Part shown: positions 16,935 through 23,314 of the stretch, piece after piece
Layout of the letters: the number at the start of each line of letters is the position of its first letter
Numbering within the stretch: position 1 is the stretch's first letter
IMG/VR virus record: IMGVR_UViG_3300031952_001574
Coordinates: 1-24,220 of that record
Source: a virus
Strand: one strand, 5' to 3'
DNA: 24,220 nt
The notes under the pieces: generated by a model
Databases searched by the model: none
The model's input: the letters and a program-made list of their open reading frames with translations, nothing else
What the model was told of the DNA's origin: nothing
Made by a program: the position numbers and the translations under genes

Positions 16935-17648
16935 TCACCAGGAGTACCACAATCGGGATAAGCTGTTGATGTAGGGTGGGAATTGAGCGTCTTTGGGAAA
17001 GTATTGTCTTACTTCGCTCCACTTGCAGATCACTGGCGGAGCGATCCAGGTGGCCGACATCAGTTTCACATCGGGGTGTTTGGCAACCCAGGTTTCGAGC
17101 ATGTTGACCCCTCCGACCATGCAAGCGGCTTTGCCGTATTGTTCGCTGGTGTAGAGGATCAAGGGCACGTCGGGAATTTCTTTGGCTGCCTGACCTTCTT
17201 TGACATGCTTGTACATCAGGTCAAGGTTGGCCATGACCCAGTTTGAAGGGATGCGTCCCTGCTCGGGGACGGCGTTTAGCCATTGTTTTTCCATGTCAAA
17301 CATGAGGCAATAGATGCCCTTGTTAGCGGTCCAGGTTTTGAGGCGCTGGTATTCGAGGTTGGCAGTGCGGGGCATGTTCTTGTAGGCGTCCAGGCCGCCG
17401 GCGAGCTGGGCGATGATGTAGTAGTCAGGGGAAAGGTAGATATAGGCGCCGGCGGGGATGCCGAAGTTCTGGGCCTGCTGAATGTAGCCAGGGAAAGAGT
17501 AGTCGTACTGCATCGACTCTGATCTACCTGGGGTTAGTTCCCCACACTTGCAGATCACCAGGTCAACGAAACCTGTGGCGAGGGAAAAGTCAAAGGTATT
17601 GTAGTGTGACAAGTCAACAACGATTGGATTTTTCGACCAGGTAGGCAT
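16935..17648 (-). CDS. GH25-type lysozyme (putative endolysin)
   Basis: A 237-residue enzyme expected to cut the glycan backbone of peptidoglycan (muramidase). The fold landmarks of GH25 are present: VVDLSHYN (10-17, Asp12), a VDLVICKCGE strand (28-37), FGIPAGAYIYL (62-72), the catalytic D-x-E strand YCLMFDMEKQ (113-122, Asp118 and Glu120), and LILYTSEQYG (163-172). AAGGAG at 17658-17663, 9 nt before ATG 17648, fixes the start; upstream in-frame codons lie inside the radical SAM gene. There is no signal peptide. Base composition is far richer in GC than in both flanks, which suggests recent acquisition. The C-terminal end lacks the usual W-Q-Y-S pattern and another frame stays open past the stop, so the end may be altered. 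Its place inside a glycan cluster, away from a lysis cassette, is unusual. Confidence 0.78.
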   Translation of the reverse strand: MPTWSKNPIVVDLSHYNTFDFSLATGFVDLVICKCGELTPGRSESMQYDYSFPGYIQQAQNFGIPAGAYIYLSPDYYIIAQLAGGLDAYKNMPRTANLEYQRLKTWTANKGIYCLMFDMEKQWLNAVPEQGRIPSNWVMANLDLMYKHVKEGQAAKEIPDVPLILYTSEQYGKAACMVGGVNMLETWVAKHPDVKLMSATWIAPPVICKWSEVRQYFPKDAQFPPYINSLSRLWYSW

Positions 17649-17657
17649 ATGATTACA

Positions 17658-17663
17658 CTCCTT
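17658..17663 (-). promoter_or_regulatory. Ribosome binding site of the lysozyme gene
   Basis: AAGGAG, 9 nt before ATG 17648, overlaps the stop codon of the radical SAM gene (TAA at 17664-17662). It decides the lysozyme start, because longer in-frame versions would run into the radical SAM gene. Confidence 0.8.
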
Positions 17664-18486
17664 AAGCGTTTCTATTATATTCTGAAAAAGGGACAGTTCG
17701 CCAGATCCAGCGGTTTGACCAGCGTGACAAATCTCGCAACTTCTGCACCGTCCAATCAAACCGAACGATTGGTTTTTTTTCCAGTGAATACATAGGAATC
17801 ATTGGCTGTACGTGCGGTTCGCCACCCCACTCAATAACACGTAGGATGCGATGTAAGCAAATCTCAAAAGGTTCATTTCCGATCAGAACATAAATACGTT
17901 TTGAATAGGATGGTTCATCTTTGATAATCTGCATAGCTTTATAAACCTCATCCGCTTCTTTTTCCTCATCAAACGCCAACCGCCACGCACCCCGATTAAT
18001 CTTTTTCCAGCGTCGATAAACCTCATCAGTGAATGTCCGCGGTTCAAATCCGCTATTTATATCAAGTAAAGAAACGCCATATTTTTGATATTTCTCGATG
18101 ATGTAATCCTGATAATCTGCGGGCAATGCGGAGAGGTTGTTATCACACAATATAGGGCGTGGGGTAAACTCTGGGAGTAAAGTAAATTCTTTTCCCTCCA
18201 TTTTTGGGACAACACAGAAATAACAACCAACCGGACAACCGCGGCTGGCTATGGTCGCATCAGGATTATGACGCACCAGGGCGTCAACGTGGCCGCCGAT
18301 TTCTGCAACATCTGCAAAATAGGATGGTTTCGCAAATAAACCTGGTCCACCCACGCGTACATTAAAACCGGCTTCTCTATACCATATTGCACGCTGATAG
18401 ACTTGCTGTAATTTCCATGAAAACACAACGGAGATAAAAGCCGTATTTTCTTCGATCCATTCAGTAATTCCACCAGACCAGCTCAT
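17662..18486 (-). CDS. Radical SAM protein
   Basis: A 274-residue enzyme with the iron-sulfur cluster motif C-x3-C-x2-C at Cys84, Cys88 and Cys91 (SRGCPVGCYFC), which marks radical S-adenosylmethionine chemistry. The N-terminal 80 residues (FISVVFSWKL, then FNVRVGGPGLF) look like a shortened version of the region before the radical domain in B12-type radical SAM proteins. After the motif, a beta/alpha barrel is suggested by ILCDNNLSALP, DINSGFEPRTF and RIYVLIGNE. ATG 18486 overlaps the upstream methyltransferase stop (ATGA) and follows GGAGG with 5 nt spacing; a TTG at 18501 would add five residues and is less likely. The substrate is unknown. Base composition is intermediate between the AT-rich cluster and the GC-rich lysozyme, so the two may have arrived together. 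Confidence 0.85.
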   Translation of the reverse strand: MSWSGGITEWIEENTAFISVVFSWKLQQVYQRAIWYREAGFNVRVGGPGLFAKPSYFADVAEIGGHVDALVRHNPDATIASRGCPVGCYFCVVPKMEGKEFTLLPEFTPRPILCDNNLSALPADYQDYIIEKYQKYGVSLLDINSGFEPRTFTDEVYRRWKKINRGAWRLAFDEEKEADEVYKAMQIIKDEPSYSKRIYVLIGNEPFEICLHRILRVIEWGGEPHVQPMIPMYSLEKKPIVRFDWTVQKLRDLSRWSNRWIWRTVPFSEYNRNA

Positions 18487-19016
18487 TTTACCTCCCACCA
18501 AAAACTATGAGGTTTTTCTTCTGTAATAAACCCCTCAATATGGTGGGCAGTTGTATAAGCATCCACCGCAATAACAACATCTACATCTTTAAGATTATAG
18601 TAATCATGACCTGACATAATCCCTCCCTTTCTTACCTTCTTATTCCATTCAATAATATCTCTCATGATATAATCAAAAGAATGGTTTCCGTCTATGTAGA
18701 CAAAATCTAATGTACCGTCATTAACATGATTCAATGCTTCCATACTAGTCATTCTCAATATCTCAACATTGAAAGGTTTCAATATCCTAAGTGCATGAGC
18801 ATAGTTATTCTCATGGTCATTAGCATAATCATGTGGATCATCTGTATTTGAAATCCAAGGATCAATCGAATACAATTTCACATCGGGTACAAACCAGAAA
18901 AAGACTCGTGACATCTTTCCCTTGCAAACACCAACCTCTGCACCTACTTTGAAACCCAACTCACCAAAATACTTGGCTAGTTCAACTCTTGTCTTGATAG
19001 TAGGGTGTGTAATCAT
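18483..19016 (-). CDS. Class I SAM-dependent methyltransferase (Methyltransf_24-like), copy 2
   Basis: A 177-residue methyltransferase and tandem paralogue of the next upstream gene. Motif I is VGAEVGVCKGKMS (23-35). Then come LYSIDPW with the acidic residue of motif II, LDFVYIDGNHSFDYIMRDII (motif IV region) and GGIMSGHDYY. ATG 19016 was chosen because it overlaps the upstream stop (ATGA), aligns with the start of the paralogue and gives the same length of 177 residues. An ATG at 19031 is possible but has no ribosome binding site. The family often methylates sugars or natural products; the substrate here is inferred to be a glycan. Confidence 0.8.
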   Translation of the reverse strand: MITHPTIKTRVELAKYFGELGFKVGAEVGVCKGKMSRVFFWFVPDVKLYSIDPWISNTDDPHDYANDHENNYAHALRILKPFNVEILRMTSMEALNHVNDGTLDFVYIDGNHSFDYIMRDIIEWNKKVRKGGIMSGHDYYNLKDVDVVIAVDAYTTAHHIEGFITEEKPHSFWWEVK

Positions 19017-19546
19017 TTGAACCAGAACCATGTAGTTTCAGGGTCTAATGTAAAATACACCTGCTCAATTTTATGTGCTTTTGTATAAGCATCTACCGCT
19101 TCTATCACCCCTGCATTTCCAAAAACATAGTAATCGTGTCCAGACACAATTCCTCTCTTTCTAACTTTTTTACTCCATTCAATGATATCTTCCATAACAT
19201 AATCAAATTTATGATTGGCATCTATAAATACAAAATCTAAAGATTCATCTCTAAAATCCTTTACAGCATCCAAACTTAACTTCCTAATAAGTTCTGCACC
19301 GTAAGGTTTGGCAAGTCTTTCGACACATAAATTATAACGAGCTTCTTGAACCTCGTCTCTTCTTTCTTTAGAGCCAAGATATCTGTGCCATGCATCAATA
19401 CAATACAGTTCCAGATTAGGAATACCCTTGCATAACTTCAAAGAAAAGCCACCCTCCTTGACTCCAATTTCTGCACCTATTTTAAAACCTAATTGATTAA
19501 AGAAGGCTGGAAGATTATCTCTTAACTCAACAGACGGATGAATCAT
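19013..19546 (-). CDS. Class I SAM-dependent methyltransferase (Methyltransf_24-like), copy 1
   Basis: A 177-residue methyltransferase. Motifs are IGAEIGVKEGGFS (23-35), LYCIDAW (47-53), LDFVFIDANHKFDYVMEDII and GIVSGHDYY. About half of its residues match the downstream copy by eye, so the pair arose by tandem duplication and then diverged, mainly in the segment after LYCIDAW, where substrate specificity is often set. AAGGAG 8 nt before ATG 19546 and ATGA overlap with the upstream gene fix the start; a longer non-ATG version is unlikely. Confidence 0.82.
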   Translation of the reverse strand: MIHPSVELRDNLPAFFNQLGFKIGAEIGVKEGGFSLKLCKGIPNLELYCIDAWHRYLGSKERRDEVQEARYNLCVERLAKPYGAELIRKLSLDAVKDFRDESLDFVFIDANHKFDYVMEDIIEWSKKVRKRGIVSGHDYYVFGNAGVIEAVDAYTKAHKIEQVYFTLDPETTWFWFK

Positions 19547-20196
19547 ATTAATAACTCCTTTTGTAAATCTGTACACAAACCCCAATAAGGTAGGCTGTAC
19601 TCTCCTTTTGTATTTACTTGTGTTCCAGTAAAAACTCTCATTCCATGACCAGTTTTAGTACTTATCATAGGATTACCCTCAAAATATCCCCACGATCTAT
19701 AAGGAAAAACAGGTTTAACTTTGCTTATTTGAGCATTTGGAGTTGGATTCCATAAGGGTTGTCCTTCAAGAGTTGTAGTCAGCAACCTAATAAAGTACTC
19801 CCTACCAATTATTTGTGCACCCTCAGTCCAATCTTTACGTAAGAAAAATGGTCTTCCCATTCTCATTATCCAAACTGGATTATATCTATAAATCTTATTA
19901 ATTTCGGTAGGAACAAATTCAAAATATTCTGGTGGATATAAAGCATCTGCTTCAGCAACAAGAATAAATGGAGTAGTTGCTTCCTCACATCCAATTAAAA
20001 CTTGTCGCCACTCATTGAACTCATTCATACTAACTTCACCCACACAAATATTTTTACCAAAATCCAAAGGTTTCTGAGATATTGATATAAGTGGTAAATC
20101 TCCAATAACTGAAAGTAACCTTTTCCGTATATTAGTTGCAAAAGGTTCTAATTCAGTATTAGCTGTATAATAAATTACTGTGGCATGATTACTCAT
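19543..20196 (-). CDS. Putative glycosyltransferase, KP-x-DFG-x-N family (copy B)
   Basis: A 217-residue paralogue of the proteins at 15990 and 21200. It shares the strand ATVIYYTAN (5-13), the SQKPLDFGKNICVG block (40-53) and the acidic AEADALYPPEYF motif (81-92), and is closest to copy A. The C-terminal half (GYFEGNPMISTKTGHGM) carries a short Gly-rich part but no Cys tail. It overlaps the GT27-like gene upstream by 8 nt and the methyltransferase downstream by ATGA. It probably works with the GT27-like enzyme encoded just before it. The activity is inferred. Confidence 0.65.
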   Translation of the reverse strand: MSNHATVIYYTANTELEPFATNIRKRLLSVIGDLPLISISQKPLDFGKNICVGEVSMNEFNEWRQVLIGCEEATTPFILVAEADALYPPEYFEFVPTEINKIYRYNPVWIMRMGRPFFLRKDWTEGAQIIGREYFIRLLTTTLEGQPLWNPTPNAQISKVKPVFPYRSWGYFEGNPMISTKTGHGMRVFTGTQVNTKGEYSLPYWGLCTDLQKELLI

Positions 20197-21034
20197 AAAA
20201 TTCTTTGGGCCATCCTACATCACCAAATCTATCTGCAAATCTTTTTAAAAGCCATTGAATTGATAGAGTTTGTTTGTGCCAAGCATTAGGTTGCAACCAT
20301 ATATCAGAATGGCTGACTTCATTGGGTAGATTATAACCACGATTACGTTTATGCCAATGGGCATACCAAGTATTTTTATTTACAACTACTCTGCCACCAG
20401 ATAACCAGCACTTCATACCAACTTCAAGAAATTCATCCCAAAAGTTGCTATAAGTTTCTTTATCCATTAATTCTAATTCATAGAAGTAATCTCTATGCAT
20501 AAAATAAGCAGAACCTTGGGCGGTCATTAAATCATCTATTTTGGTAGCTTTCAAATCCTCACGTACATTTAGTGTATTCCATATCTTACCATGTAGCCCA
20601 CAAAGACTTCCATCAGCATTATATGGATAACTAAGATACATATAAGCTACATCAGGCCTGCCTTTTACTTCTTCTAGTTCCCATGCTTCAGGAAGTAATC
20701 TTTTTCTCACTGGAACAGATACCCAATTAGGTTCACAATCTGCCATTAGTTTTACATCAAAACCTTCATCAAACATGCAGTGTGAATCACATTTGAGAAT
20801 ATATTTAGAATCAGAAATTGCTACAGCAGAATTGATACCATCTCTAAGTCCTTGTGAGACTCCTCTATGAATTAGTCTTACTTTAGGATTATCTTTCAAT
20901 GGGGGGTTAGGCCAGTACCCGTCCAAGATACAGACTACTTCAGTATCTGCTCTGGCTTTATTAAAGATATCGTCAATTGTCTTCTGCAAATATATCTCAT
21001 TCCTGGCAGGAATCACAACTGTTACATCACTCAT
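20189..21034 (-). CDS. GT2-fold glycosyltransferase, polypeptide GalNAc-transferase-like
   Basis: A 281-residue GT-A glycosyltransferase. It begins VTVVIPARNE (4-13), has the donor/metal motif D-S-H at 83-85 (LKCDSHCMFDEGFD), and a C-terminal acceptor region with MTAQGSAYFMHRDYFYELEL, then FLEVGMKCWLSGG and TWYAHWHKRNRG. The D-x-H and the QGS...E...W-x-GG order resemble GT27 polypeptide GalNAc-transferases. The WGG and GH-x-FR parts are less well kept than in the paralogue at 13941, and there is no ricin-type lectin domain. An AAGGAG site 8 nt upstream supports ATG 21034. The stop overlaps the next gene. It is probably a second peptide- or sugar-acceptor transferase in the same pathway. Confidence 0.83.
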   Translation of the reverse strand: MSDVTVVIPARNEIYLQKTIDDIFNKARADTEVVCILDGYWPNPPLKDNPKVRLIHRGVSQGLRDGINSAVAISDSKYILKCDSHCMFDEGFDVKLMADCEPNWVSVPVRKRLLPEAWELEEVKGRPDVAYMYLSYPYNADGSLCGLHGKIWNTLNVREDLKATKIDDLMTAQGSAYFMHRDYFYELELMDKETYSNFWDEFLEVGMKCWLSGGRVVVNKNTWYAHWHKRNRGYNLPNEVSHSDIWLQPNAWHKQTLSIQWLLKRFADRFGDVGWPKEFYE

Positions 21035-21203
21035 TTATTTTCTCCTTTTTTATTATTGGTCTTTTACTTGGGACAACTAAGGGCAAATCTCTTGGATTAT
21101 CATGAGTAGTACCAGGGCAACAAACAACACATATACTCCACTGGGTATGCAAAGTATCTCGTTTGCATTTCCAACACCATCTTAGAGTAGTATTCTCCCT
21201 CAT
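21027..21203 (-). CDS. Tiny zinc-knuckle protein (58 residues)
   Basis: A short gene in what would otherwise be a 165-nt gap. ATG 21203-21201 overlaps the stop of the upstream gene (ATGA), and its stop (21029-21027) overlaps the start of the GT27-like gene by 8 nt, exactly the spacing habit of this cluster. The product is 58 residues. It has two Cys pairs, Cys10/Cys13 (WCWKC) and Cys25/Cys28 with an extra Cys29 (ICVVCC), that could bind one zinc ion, followed by a Lys-rich tail. GGGAGA-like sequence near the start is weak, so translation is probably coupled. I do not recognise the family. It may be a small partner of the flanking enzymes. Confidence 0.6.
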   Translation of the reverse strand: MRENTTLRWCWKCKRDTLHTQWSICVVCCPGTTHDNPRDLPLVVPSKRPIIKKEKINE

Positions 21204-21880
21204 TTCATCTCCTTTACTATCTCTGGTAATCTAGGCCATCCTGGAATATTAGTTATCGTACTCTCTTCCCAAAATGTAGGTTTTGTTCTAAACTTGTCTG
21301 GCGACCACTTTCTATTAGTCAAATTCTTACCATGATACAAATCTAAATTTGGGAAGGGTGGATAAAACCTTTTCATTCTATACATATGTTCCCATCTTAT
21401 TCTATTATGACTCATAGGTTCAAAACCAATATTATAACTAAAACCATTCTTTCTTACATACTCTACTCTTTCTTTATAGTGAATTAATAAGATATCTCTA
21501 TATGCACATAGTCCAGAAAGAGGCCCCATATTGTAATGCACTGCAAAACCATCACTCATTCGTACAACCCAATAATTACCATTATAATAAATCGTGTCAT
21601 GTTTCTCAGGAGTGAATTCAAAATGGGTTGGATGATATAAAATATCCGCTTCACAAAAGAATACTATATCCTCAGTCATTTCTTCCAGTCCCCACAGTAT
21701 GTTCTCAAACAAAGTCTGATAACTCTTGGGGGTGGGAGAAACTAAATTCTTGCCAAAATCTATTGGTTTTATAGTAACACTAGTAATAGGTAAATCAGAA
21801 CTTATAATATGCTCTCTACAAATTAAATCTATCCTATCATCCAGTTCATTGGAGGAATAATATAAAATACCTTTATTCAT
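21200..21880 (-). CDS. Putative glycosyltransferase, KP-x-DFG-x-N family (copy C)
   Basis: A 226-residue, more distant paralogue of the copies at 15990 and 19543. It has GILYYSSN (4-11), IKPIDFGKN (37-45) and CEADILYHPTHFEF (76-89), so the backbone of the family is kept, but the C-terminal half (MYRMKRFYPPFPNLDLYHGK) differs. The start at 21880 overlaps the end of the epimerase gene by 8 nt, and the stop overlaps the tiny zinc-knuckle gene. Like the other copies it neighbours a GT27-like gene. The glycosyltransferase role is inferred from the E-x-D motif and context. Confidence 0.62.
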   Translation of the reverse strand: MNKGILYYSSNELDDRIDLICREHIISSDLPITSVTIKPIDFGKNLVSPTPKSYQTLFENILWGLEEMTEDIVFFCEADILYHPTHFEFTPEKHDTIYYNGNYWVVRMSDGFAVHYNMGPLSGLCAYRDILLIHYKERVEYVRKNGFSYNIGFEPMSHNRIRWEHMYRMKRFYPPFPNLDLYHGKNLTNRKWSPDKFRTKPTFWEESTITNIPGWPRLPEIVKEMK

Positions 21881-22664
21881 TTCTTGCCCTTTCTATCATA
21901 TTCTTTAATCCTTCTTCTAAGGAAACAACAGGAGTCCAGTGTGGAAGTTGAAAAGTTACAGGAGTATGGACAGAGGCTCTTGTTTCTTTACCACATATTA
22001 TCTCAGCACCAGTTTCCTTAGCGATAATTCTTGCTACATCTATAATACTTACCCATCTAGAATTTGTAACATCATAAGTACCATTGAGTTTCTTTTTCAT
22101 AGCTACATGAAAAGCCCTGAAAACATCATCAATGTAAACAAACTGTCTCCTCTCTTCCCCTGTAGTCATCATCTCAATTTTGCCTGTTCTAACAGCACTA
22201 TAAACAAAATCGGATATTACGTGTGATCTTTTAGAGGGTTCTTCAAGAGTTCCATAAACATTCCACAATCTAAGGTAAGTACCACCAATTAGACTTGTCC
22301 ACACTTCACCCAGTCTTTTAGTAACACCATATGCAGTATCTGGTTTCCCTGCAAGCTGACTAGATGCAAATAGAAAGGGAACTCTTGCTGTCTGAAGTTG
22401 TGGCATAATATTAGATAAAAGTTTGATATTCCAATTCAGTTGGTAAAGTTGGGTATCTTCCTCATACAAATATTTAGCCCCACCTACGTCCCACGCTAAG
22501 AAATAAACGGCTTCAACATCTTCTAAATCTAAGTATTCATAACGTAAGTCATAGTGTCCAGGATATTTTATATCTAATCCAACTACTTCCTTACCCATAC
22601 TCTTTAAATAATTGCAGAAGGGTTTACCAATAAATCCTTCAGAGCCTAGCACTAATGTCTTCAT
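21873..22664 (-). CDS. NAD-dependent sugar epimerase/dehydratase (extended SDR)
   Basis: A 263-residue extended short-chain dehydrogenase. It has the nucleotide-binding G-x-x-G-x-x-G motif GSEGFIG (7-13), the acidic NAD-ribose residue in VVGLDIKY, the catalytic serine region FASSQLAG (99-106) and Y-x-x-x-K as Tyr112/Lys116 (AYGVTK). RQFVYIDDVFRAFHVAM is typical of nucleotide-sugar epimerases and dehydratases. It is somewhat shorter than the usual 300-340 residues. ATG 22664 overlaps the upstream FkbM gene stop (ATGA). It probably makes or interconverts a nucleotide sugar for the transferases downstream. The exact reaction cannot be read from sequence. Confidence 0.9.
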   Translation of the reverse strand: MKTLVLGSEGFIGKPFCNYLKSMGKEVVGLDIKYPGHYDLRYEYLDLEDVEAVYFLAWDVGGAKYLYEEDTQLYQLNWNIKLLSNIMPQLQTARVPFLFASSQLAGKPDTAYGVTKRLGEVWTSLIGGTYLRLWNVYGTLEEPSKRSHVISDFVYSAVRTGKIEMMTTGEERRQFVYIDDVFRAFHVAMKKKLNGTYDVTNSRWVSIIDVARIIAKETGAEIICGKETRASVHTPVTFQLPHWTPVVSLEEGLKNMIERARNE

Positions 22665-23314
22665 ATTTTATCAATCACATAAATAGAATTATATACATCA
22701 GTATGTATACACTTGTAATTTCTATTAACAAACCAAGTATCAATTTCTTCAACATTAGTAGTAGTCTCTATAATTATCATCTTAGGCAACCATTTTCTCC
22801 AAGAAAATCCATTAAGTACTTTCATCTCCGCACCTTCCACATCAATTACCAATAGGTCAAATTTGTGGGGTACTTTATACATCTTTAGTAGTTGATCTAT
22901 AGTTATAACTGGTACTGTCATATGTCTATCGGGATTGTACTTCTTACCCCAACCAGTTGCTTTATCGGGTGTATATTCAGTAGTGCTACTGGGAAAATCT
23001 ATATACTTGCCACCCTGTCTAACTCTAGGCCCAGTATATAACTGAACCTCTCCATCAAAATCACTAATAGCATAGTTAGCAACAACTACTTTATTATTCT
23101 TATGTACTTTTACACAACGTCTGGCTATCTTAGGAATAGGTTCTACATATAGTCCTTTCCATCCAGCCTCAGCAAGACCCCACGTATTAGAGAATGTATA
23201 ACCATCATATGCACCAATCTCTACAAAGTAACCATTTGTTTTACCATCAAAGTATTTTTCATAGAAACTATTAATATTATCAATCTGGCAGGAGTTTGAT
23301 ACTTTATATGTCAT
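22661..23314 (-). CDS. FkbM-type methyltransferase, copy 2
   Basis: A 217-residue SAM-dependent methyltransferase of the FkbM kind, which usually methylates hydroxyl groups of sugars or secondary metabolites. It shows the family landmarks FVEIGAYDG (30-38), GLAEAGWKGLYVEP (46-59) and, in the second half, LLVIDVEGAEMKVLNGF. AGGAG lies 5 nt before ATG 23314, and the start overlaps the stop of the first copy by 1 nt (TAATG). The two copies have the same length (217) and about half of their residues in common by eye. They differ most in the middle (here TGPRVRQGGKYIDFPSS), where the acceptor is probably bound. Confidence 0.88.
   Translation of the reverse strand: MTYKVSNSCQIDNINSFYEKYFDGKTNGYFVEIGAYDGYTFSNTWGLAEAGWKGLYVEPIPKIARRCVKVHKNNKVVVANYAISDFDGEVQLYTGPRVRQGGKYIDFPSSTTEYTPDKATGWGKKYNPDRHMTVPVITIDQLLKMYKVPHKFDLLVIDVEGAEMKVLNGFSWRKWLPKMIIIETTTNVEEIDTWFVNRNYKCIHTDVYNSIYVIDKI

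Noticed and set aside
17283-17522. Plus-strand frames in the GC-rich lysozyme region
   Set aside because: GC-rich coding sequence often leaves antisense frames open. These have no ribosome binding site and overlap a well-supported lysozyme gene.
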